Part shown: positions 56,693 to 64,000 of the stretch, one piece after another
Layout: each line of letters begins with the position of its first letter
Numbering within the stretch: position 1 is the first letter of the stretch
Assembly (NCBI GenBank): GCA_002914845.1
Contig: JXTC01000008.1
Span: 148,973 to 212,972 of the forward strand
DNA: 64,000 bases
DNA from: Trema orientale
Lineage: Eukaryota > Streptophyta > Magnoliopsida > Rosales > Cannabaceae
Direction: 5' to 3'
Translations under genes and position numbers: made by a program
Notes under the pieces: generated by a model
Told to the model about the DNA's origin: nothing
What the model saw: only the letters and a program-made list of their open reading frames with translations
Database searches by the model: none

Positions 56693-58142
56693 ACTTCGAA
56701 GGAAGAGAGAAGAAAAGGAGAAAGAAACACTGAATCCGTGAATCCTGAGTTTTGGATATTCTTTAATATTATTGTCTAAAAGAATTTTGAAAATTTAAAT
56801 TTCGAAAGAAGGTGTAAAAGAAATTGTTCATTTTGGTTCAAAAAAAAAAAAAAAAGGGAAATCCAATTTAAAAAAAAAAAATGGAAGTATAGAAAATAAA
56901 AAAATAATACTGGCACACCTTATTTTATGTCAGACTATAATAACTTCTACGGACCAAAAATAAAACCAAAAGGGCTTCAAATACATTTTTCTACCATTCA
57001 AATTTGACTAACATTTTACTATTTATCTATTAAATTTCATTTAATTAAGAACTACTTATTCTAAAATAAATTAACTAATTGTCTACATAAATAAAGTAGG
57101 GTGGCTCTATTGACACACCATTGTTTGCTCTTTCTACCTTTTTTTCTGAAAACAATTTTTAAATAAATGCTAATTTCTTAATTTTTATCTACTCATCATT
57201 CTTAATCCTAAAATAACTCTTCAAAATAATTGATAAAATTTATAACCATTAATATTTAAATTTCTTACATTATCCTCCAATTCAACCTCATTGTCATTTT
57301 TTTCATATGGATCAAAAATCGCAATCAATTTGCACAAACATTAGAAGCGTAAACTAAATTTTTTTTACCATACCTTAGATTAATTCATGGCCTGACAATT
57401 TCCATAATTTCATTTGTTCGACTATCCTCTTACACATGGTCTTCATTTGGGTATTATACATAGTGATTCAATGGCATGGAAATATTAAATACCATTAATC
57501 TATATATATCATATATGCAAATTTTGTACATAACCTCTTTTATTTTTTCTTTATAGGTCTTCACATAATTGGCTATCGGCAAAGTGATTACCCCTTTTAT
57601 TCTTATTATGATCAATTCTTTTCGGTGCGATTATATGGACTTTCTAATAATCATAAATCATTTCTATACGAAGGATTTGCATTTTTCTTTTTCGGGCATA
57701 TTGTTATCTTTTCGACATATTTCTTTTGGAATTTTTAACTTTATTTTTATCTCTACAGTATTTCTGCTGTTGAGGGAGTGTGTTAAGAGATTTGTTCTTC
57801 TTTAAATATTATGTTTGGGCATTAACGTAATTTTTATTAAGATTTTTATGGAAATAGCATTTATTCATTGACAAAGGGCATAAAGAGTAAATATGGGTGT
57901 GGCAATAGACCCATCCAATAAAGTAATATAGCTAAGCTTAAAAATTTTTATAGATTGCCCCTTCCCACCCAGCCCCTTTTTTCTGTTATGCTTAAAAAAA
58001 TAACTAATTCTTTACATGTAAAACATAATATAGCTCAGCCTAGGAATTTTAAAGATTTTCTCAATTTTTTTTTCTTTTTGCCAAATATTTTCATTATTTT
58101 TCATTTTAGGAGATGTCATTGTAATTTTGAAAAAATTAGAGA
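56693..58142. other. AT-rich intergenic sequence, no gene seen
   Basis: Long A and T homopolymers (56590-56620, 56838-56881). Frames at 57569-57805 and 57955-58230 have biased hydrophobic/AT composition and no known domain. Confidence 0.5.
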
Positions 58143-58300
58143 ATACAGTAAAACCTCTATAAATTATTATTATTGGGACCAAAAAAAATATTATTTTATA
58201 GAAGTTATTCATTTATTCATAAATGAATAATTTATTAATCTATCGATAAATGAATATATATTAATTTAAAAAAGCAATATAAGTTTAATACTTGTAATTT
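58143..58300. mobile_element. MITE terminus with ACAGTAAAACCTCTATAAATT
   Basis: The wording ACAGTAAAACCTCTATAAAT, TATTGGGACCA recurs widely in plant genomes as the end of a small AT-rich transposon family. Here it is followed by inverted ATTTATTCATAAATGAATAA and loses definition after about 58300. The right end was not found, so this is probably a fragment. Confidence 0.4.
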
Positions 58301-58950
58301 TTTTACCCTAAGATACATATATAACTTATAATAATAAAAATTAGATACAGTCAAAGTTAATATGTACATACAAAGAAACGTAAAAATTAGCATAATTATA
58401 GATTGTTTGTATATAAATAAATTTCTAAAGGTTAGTTTTAGTGTACATCAAAAAGTTAAGAAGTAAATATACATACTATAAATGTAGCTTAAAATTTAAT
58501 ACCTTCAATTAGTGGGAGTTAGATTTTAGATGTTATTTATAATGAGACATATTTGCTATTTGATATCAATAAAGTGATGGTTTTCTTTCAAACTCAGAAT
58601 TTATATTTTATTTTCTTTCTATTGCATTAAATTACAATTTCGCAAAAAATAAAAGACTAAGGTTGATTCGTTAGAATCATAAAGTTGGACCAATAGGAAA
58701 TAGACATGTAAGATCACTTTTCATATAATTTCCATACTACACATCCATACTCAATATATGTCATTGAGTGTATTGATATAGTGATAATTGACCGGCCTAG
58801 TAGCCTATCTAAGTGCAACGAAGGTCGCTTTAGTTCCATGTTGATATATTAGATAGACTAGATTATAATAAGGAGTTGTTTATTAATAAGATAACAATAA
58901 AGCACACACTTAAGTTTCATAATATAATTGTTTTTGGATAACTCATATAG
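58301..58950. other. AT-rich sequence, no gene seen
   Basis: The right part may be the decayed internal end of the LTR element that follows; no domain is legible. Confidence 0.35.
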
Positions 58951-59390
58951 CCCAAGTAAGAGATTATTGGGTCGGTTAATAACAATTATATAATATTTAG
59001 ACTATATTGATTAAGTCGGTCATCTAGTGATCTAATTTATAGACTCGGGAAATAACTAATTAGGTATAGACTTTATAATATATGGATACCCATTAATGAC
59101 CTAGTTTTAACTAATAGGGTCTCAAGTGGGTATAAGTATATAAAGTAAAACTATAGGATTTTGGTGCCCAAGTCAAATCAAACATGTATACTCTCCTCTT
59201 CTACATCATTAACAGAGAGGAAACCCATTGAGCACACAGTAGAGATTTGACTGTAGAAGACCTCTAACTCTCATGCTCTCAATAATTAATCGCTTCTGTT
59301 TACGTGATGATCAAGTCCTCAAGTTCTCTTTTACAATAAACTCAGGTTAGTCACAATTTCTCAACAAACCTTTTCCTGATAATTTAACAT
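58951..59390 (+). mobile_element. LTR-like segment preceded by a purine tract (fossil)
   Basis: CCCAAGTAAGAGATTATTGGG (58951-58971) resembles the polypurine-tract/LTR junction AAGTGGGAGATTGTTGG of plant copia elements. About 160 bases later a promoter-like GTATAAGTATATAAAG (about 59127-59142) follows. No second LTR or coding domain was found. Family and right edge uncertain. Confidence 0.35.
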
Positions 59391-59464
59391 GAACGGTTCT
59401 AGGATTGAATTAGGTTTTATTAATTCATAATTCATGTCTAACACCTTTCACATATAAGAAAACT

Positions 59465-59502
<38 letters not shown>

Positions 59503-60159
59503 CTTTTCTTATCTAAAGAAGCCACATATATATGCTCTAAACTCAGATACTGCAAAATTGATCATGAATATAAACATATAGAATTTATTAAATCATTGAA
59601 ACTAAAGTTAATATAATTAATACGAGACCTCATCGATCTTAACTTGATTGAAAATCGTTTCCTTTTCTTTTATTTTCTGCGAAAAAGCTAGCTGCCGTTG
59701 ATAGCAGCTGTTCATGGTTTACAAGGATAAGTAAGAACCAACATTCGCATAGTATCAAACAAATAAATACCATACTTTAATATTCAAGTTACGGCTCCGA
59801 TTACTTTTTTTTTTCAAAGCATGAGAATCATTAGATACTTAGCCATTCCGTAGAAATCTGCCAACTTCAATCTCCGTGGAAAATTTACCTTGCGAAATTA
59901 ACATCTATATAATTATAATCATATGACAAACAAAATCAGGAACACTAAATCAAATAAATAACTCAATTATAGCCATATAATCAAAACATAGATGACGAAC
60001 ATGTATTTTTAAAATCATATTCAAAAATGATTAAAATTAATTATCATTTTTCTGTTTATAATACTTTTTCGATGACACTAATACTACAAATTTTTATGTA
60101 TATATATACTAGTTATGTAGCACATGTCTAAGGCACGTGCTTGTTCTTTTTAGCTGTTA

Positions 60160-60210
<51 letters not shown>

Positions 60211-60521
60211 TTGTTGTTGTTATTATTGCTATTATTATTATTTTACATATAATTAATAGAAAAATAGTGAAGTATATACATACAAGTATTAAGAGGTGAA
60301 CAACAGTAAAAAAGTAAAAGATGATTCAAAATTTTATTCATCAACTCTTCAAGGAGAAAAGAAAAGTTCTCAACCATATGTTTTTATAGAAATAAAATAA
60401 TCTGCAATAAAAGAAGAGACAAAGTATGCCTATTAATTATAAACATAAAAAAAAAATACTTGAATCTAATAAGTAGAAGTTCGAAACCCCATAAATCATG
60501 TAGATATTAATATATAAATAT
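59391..60521. other. AT-rich sequence with two microsatellites
   Basis: (AT)n at about 59469-59501 and (TTA)n at about 60158-60243, the latter with a TTG interruption. No gene. Confidence 0.8.
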
Positions 60522-60738
60522 AGGTCATCAATCCAGTAGGTATTTTGTTTTTACATATTTTTTTTTTAACCGTTGGATTATTATTTAACGGCTATAATAA
60601 CAAACATAAAAAGACGTGCATCATTAATGTTCTTTCTCTCCTTTTTTTATTATAAAAGAACATGTATGATAAATTGTAATTGATCAAAATAATACCTATA
60701 AATAGGTAAAAAAATATATCTACTGAATTGGTGCCCAT
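60522..60738. mobile_element. Fold-back MITE family, single-length copy
   Basis: AGGTCATCAATCCAGTAGGTA at the left, complement ATGGGCACCAATTCAGTAGATA at the right, and in between AACCGTTGGATTATTATTTA, GACGTGCATCATTAATGTTC and the CCTATAAATAGGTA block of the family at 30087-30510. Confidence 0.7.
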
Positions 60739-60905
60739 ATATATATGTTTGGAACTTGATATTTCTCATCTCTCACTATCAAAGTTATCCACAATCACAT
60801 ATAAATCAATTTTCATAAATCAAACTAATAAGAATATGGTAATAATAAGGACAAATTATTATGTGTATATTGAAATTCAAACAAATTCTCACATTTAATT
60901 ATATA

Positions 60906-61102
60906 ATGGGCACCACTCCAGTAGTTTTTTTTTTCCTACCTATCTATACACAAAGAAAGAGCATTAAATAATGTGCACTTATTGTTATTATTTTTATTTT
61001 CTAACTACTCAAATCATGGTAGTCATTACATAATGATCCAATGGCTAAAAGAAAAAAAAAATACCCATAGATAAGTGGAAAAAAAAAATACCTAATGATT
61101 CT
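60906..61102. mobile_element. Fold-back MITE family, opposite orientation copy
   Basis: ATGGGCACCACTCCAGTAG at the left; ATAATGATCCAATGGCTAAAA, A-tract, ATACCCATAGATAAG and ATACCTAATGATTCT at the right, matching the right arm of 30087-30510. It lies about 170 bp from the previous copy. Confidence 0.65.
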
Positions 61103-61139
61103 TATATAATATACTTGACAAAAAGTTATTTGAATGGAA

Positions 61140-64000
61140 AATTATAGCTACTAAATCTCTCCTTTACATCTATTTTCCTCTGGGAGAATTGGTGTATTGT
61201 GGGAACCATAATATCATCATTCTGGATTATTTTGAGTGGTTTTTTTAGGAAGCGGTGTAGTTCTTTCTAGATTTTTTTAGAGCTGGAGTTGTTTTCCATT
61301 ATGTATTTAGACAAGATTGTGAGATTATGTGTGAATTTGAATCTTGATGAGGAGGACAGACTTGTCGTTCGTATGGAGAAGAATATCTATACAAGCGGTA
61401 AGGAGCATATGGATCTTTGTCTCGTTAGTAAGATCTTAGGTAATCGGATTGCAAATTTAGATGGTCTTAGGAGGTTTTTGAGATATCTTTAGAGTGTTCC
61501 AAATAATTTCGTTCTGAAATAGACAGCATCAAATAATTTGTTCTTATTTACATTCGGCAGTATGGAGGATAGGCAATGGATCCTTGCTGGGGGACGGTGG
61601 TTTTTCGAGAACCAGCTTTTATCCGGGTTAAGCCGAAAAAGATTGGGGAGATGGCTCATATGAACTTTAACCTGGTTCCCTTCTGGATACAAATCTTTAA
61701 CCTCTCGGTTACTTGTATAACAGAAGATTGCACTAGGTTTTGTGGAGCACAGATCGGGATTTTGGAAGACGTAGAGGTATTTGGAGGAAAAATAAGGTTA
61801 GGGTTTGTAAGATTGTGCTAGCTCTTCCATGGTCCAATTTCGGCTGGCTCTTTATGATTGTAACCTTTCAAATTTGGGGTTTAATGGTCCTTTGATTACT
61901 TGAACAATAAACGGGGTGGTGAGGCAAATATGTAGGAACGAATAGATTGCTTTGTGTATAACGATAGTTGGCATGAACTCTTTGCCCAAGCTTGTATGAC
62001 TAGGTAGGATTTCTCTCGATCGCACCATCATCCTATTGTCCTAAAGTTAGTGATGGATCCCCTAGTTTCTAGGCCCAAAGGTGATTGTCCCTTTTGGTTT
62101 GAGCTGTTTTGGATTTGGGGGGTTAACTATATGGATGTTGTCTATGATTTTTGGAGTGAGTCCCTTATTGGAAGTGATGATGACCAGTTCAAGGCAAATT
62201 GAGCTAGACTGAAGCGATGTGGAGATATGCTGAAGTCCTGGAGTAAAACCCAGTTTGGGCATTTGCAAAGATCTCTTAGTAACCCAATTACAGTAATGAT
62301 TGAGTAGTTTAAATGATCGCCCACAAATGGCAGAGGTAGTTTCACAGATCAGGAAATTGGAAAAAGAGATTGAAGTCCTTATCAATCATGCAGAGCTTTA
62401 TTGGAAACAGAGATCAAAAGCTAAGTAATTAGTCTCCCAGGATCACAATGACAAATACTTTCATTATAATGCGTCGGATAGGAAGTAGAAAAACTCTATT
62501 CGAAAAATTAGGGACAAGGATGGTAATTGGTGTGAGGGTGAAAAGGCAATTATGGAAATCTTGGAGGATTAGTTTGGTGCTATTTTTACGAGTAGTAATC
62601 TGTCAACAACACAATTAGAGATGGCTACAACACATACTTCTGCTAGACTTTCTTGTAATGATTTAGCCAAAGTTTCTAGGCCTTTCTTAGAGGATGAGGT
62701 TAAGACAGCTATGTTTGCTATGGAAGGTACGAAGGCACTTGGCCTGAATGGTTTTCATGGTCTTTTTTTCCCAAAAACATTGGGAGCTAATGGATTCTGA
62801 GGTGACTAAAGTAGTTTTAGGGGTTCTTAATAAAAGAAAGTCTGTTAAAATTATTAACAAATCTAATCTGGTGTTGATTCCTAAAAAACAATCTCCAAAG
62901 ATGGTAACGGATTATAGATCCATTAGTCTCTGTAATGTAGTCTATAAACTTGTTACGAAGACTCTTACAAATCATCTAAAACTGGTTCTTCTGAATCTCA
63001 TTTCTAATAATCAGAGTGCCTTTGTCCATGGAGGACTTATTTCAGATAATGTTGTGACTGCTTTTGAGCTTCTCTATTCTATTTATAAAAAGAATAATTG
63101 TAAGGAAGGTTTTATGGTATTAAAGCTCGATATAAATAAAGCTTGTGACTGGATGAAGCAGAGTTTCGTCTATAAGGTGATGGAATATATGGGTTTTCCG
63201 ACGTATTAGATTGGTTTATGATTGCATTTCAACGGTTGAGTTTGCTTTTTATATTAATGGTAATATTTTGAGTCATGTTATTCCTTTTCAGGGTTTACAA
63301 GAAAGGTATTCTCTCTCTCCCTAGCTTTTCCTCTTTTGTGTGAAGGCCCTTTTGTCTTTAATGCATAATGCTGAATCAGTGAATGATATTTCAGGTATGA
63401 AATGCTCTCATTCGGGCCCAAAAATTAGTCACTTATTTTTTACAGATGACTTTATAATTTTCTCTAGAGCAACTTTAGAGGATTGTTGAGTTATTTGTCA
63501 AATTTTGAGTATTTATGAGCAGAAATCAGTGATTACTTTCAGGCCAAATACTGATAATGAACTCAAAAAGGGCCTTCAAGAGAGTTTGGAGTTGTAAAAT
63601 ACTGAGACTCATGATCAATATCTGGGTCTCCCCTCGGTGGTGGGACACAATAAGAGGAAAACTTTTGAGTGTTTATGAGTAGAAATCAGCGATTACTTTC
63701 AGGCCAAATACTGATAATGAACTCAAAAAGGGCCTTCAAGAGAGTTTGGAGTTGCATAATACTGAGGCTCATGATCAATATCTTGGTCTCCCCTCGGTGG
63801 TGGGAGACAATAAGAGGAAAACTTTTGCTTCTATCAAAGATAGGGTTTGGAAAAGGATCTAGTCTTAGCAAAGAGGTCTTTTTTCAGTTGGGAGTATAGA
63901 AGTCTTGGTGAAATCTATGCTCCATGCCATTTCTAGTTATATTATGAGCTTGTTTAAACTTCCGGCTTCCTTATGTAATAAAATCCAATCGTTGTTTCTA
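61140..64000 (+). mobile_element. L1-type LINE, internally deleted, runs off the window
   Basis: ORF1 remnant about 61288-61820: KIVRLCVNLNLDEEDRLVV then IGEMAHMNFNLVPFWIQIFN, matching the DUF4283 domain and the start of the CCHC region of plant LINE gag-like proteins. ORF2: only the end of the endonuclease remains (about 61840-62050, GFNGPLITWTING... SHHHPIVLKLV), so most of that domain is deleted. Next comes the linker (62090-62560) and reverse transcriptase (62640 on: VLIPKKQSPKMVTDYRSISL, NNQSAFVHGGLISDNVVTAF, KLDINKA, then FFTDDFIIFSRA at about 63433-63470, with Thr where Ala is usual in FADD). Several stops and frame changes occur. A 160-bp tandem duplication lies at 63503-63823. The 3' end lies beyond the window. 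Confidence 0.88.
63503..63823 (+). repeat. Tandem duplication of a 160-bp unit inside LINE ORF2
   Basis: TTTTGAGTRTTTATGAGYAGAAATCAG starts at 63503 and again at 63663, and both copies run to GGAAAACTTTTG. They differ at only about six positions. The unit covers the thumb-side segment after the catalytic FTDD block. 160 is not a multiple of three, so the duplication itself shifts the reading frame. Confidence 0.92.

Noticed and set aside
57569-58230. Hydrophobic frames of 78 and 91 codons
   Set aside because: AT-rich sequence gives Phe/Ile/Leu-rich frames by chance; no codon bias or motif.
1-64000. tRNA, rRNA, CRISPR arrays, bacterial-type operons and ribosome binding sites
   Set aside because: None seen. 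The TGGTATCAGAG-like words are retroelement primer sites, not tRNA genes, and this is plant nuclear DNA.

Overview
This window looks like AT-rich nuclear DNA from a flowering plant, most likely a eudicot. The evidence is a four-exon BEL1-like homeobox gene, remains of a plant RIO2 kinase gene, and plant transposon lineages (Tekay-type Ty3/gypsy, Ty1/copia, Tat-like LTRs, CACTA/Ulp1, hAT and Harbinger MITEs, plant L1 LINEs). I cannot name the species. Two single N bases (4160, 23961) suggest assembly-polished draft sequence.

Layout. 1-4494 is the 3' part of a decayed Tekay-like Ty3/gypsy element with a 1.8-kb LTR. 6606-7330 is the 5' stub of a copia element. 10837-17869 is a structurally complete but decayed minus-strand copia element with 5-bp target duplications. 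It carries a nested hAT-type MITE and lies in minus-strand coding-like sequence. That sequence may belong to the same DUF1985-type transposon gene seen at 21590-22210, which a solo Ty3/gypsy LTR (19240-21432) has also separated. 24590-28912 holds LINE debris, and a second solo LTR with perfect target duplications (26676-28510) sits inside a LINE RNase H domain. 29026-30510 holds two MITEs.

32260-35541 is the only gene I consider intact: a BLH1-type TALE homeobox gene of 668 codons in four exons, with a small upstream ORF. About 450 bp downstream of it lies a 3.3-kb CACTA element (35991-39290). 41040-47230 is a field of Tat-like LTR remnants with a nested solo copia LTR, tandem duplications and a MITE.

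47658-54680 is a minus-strand RIO2 (ribosome-biogenesis atypical kinase) pseudogene. Its last exon is separated from its N-terminal exons by a young copia insertion (48663-53867, LTRs about 2.4% different), and the exons for the kinase active site are missing. 56700-61100 is AT-rich with MITEs and microsatellites. 61140-64000 is a truncated L1-type LINE on the plus strand with a tandem duplication in its reverse transcriptase gene.

The genes do not form a pathway. The window is one host transcription-factor gene, one dead kinase gene and layered transposon insertions whose order can partly be read from target duplications. I found no previously undescribed biological system. The most useful observations are the RIO2 split, the unusual BLH1-type protein (altered SKY box, short C-terminus), the nested-insertion order, and an inverted-dimer MITE upstream of the homeobox gene.
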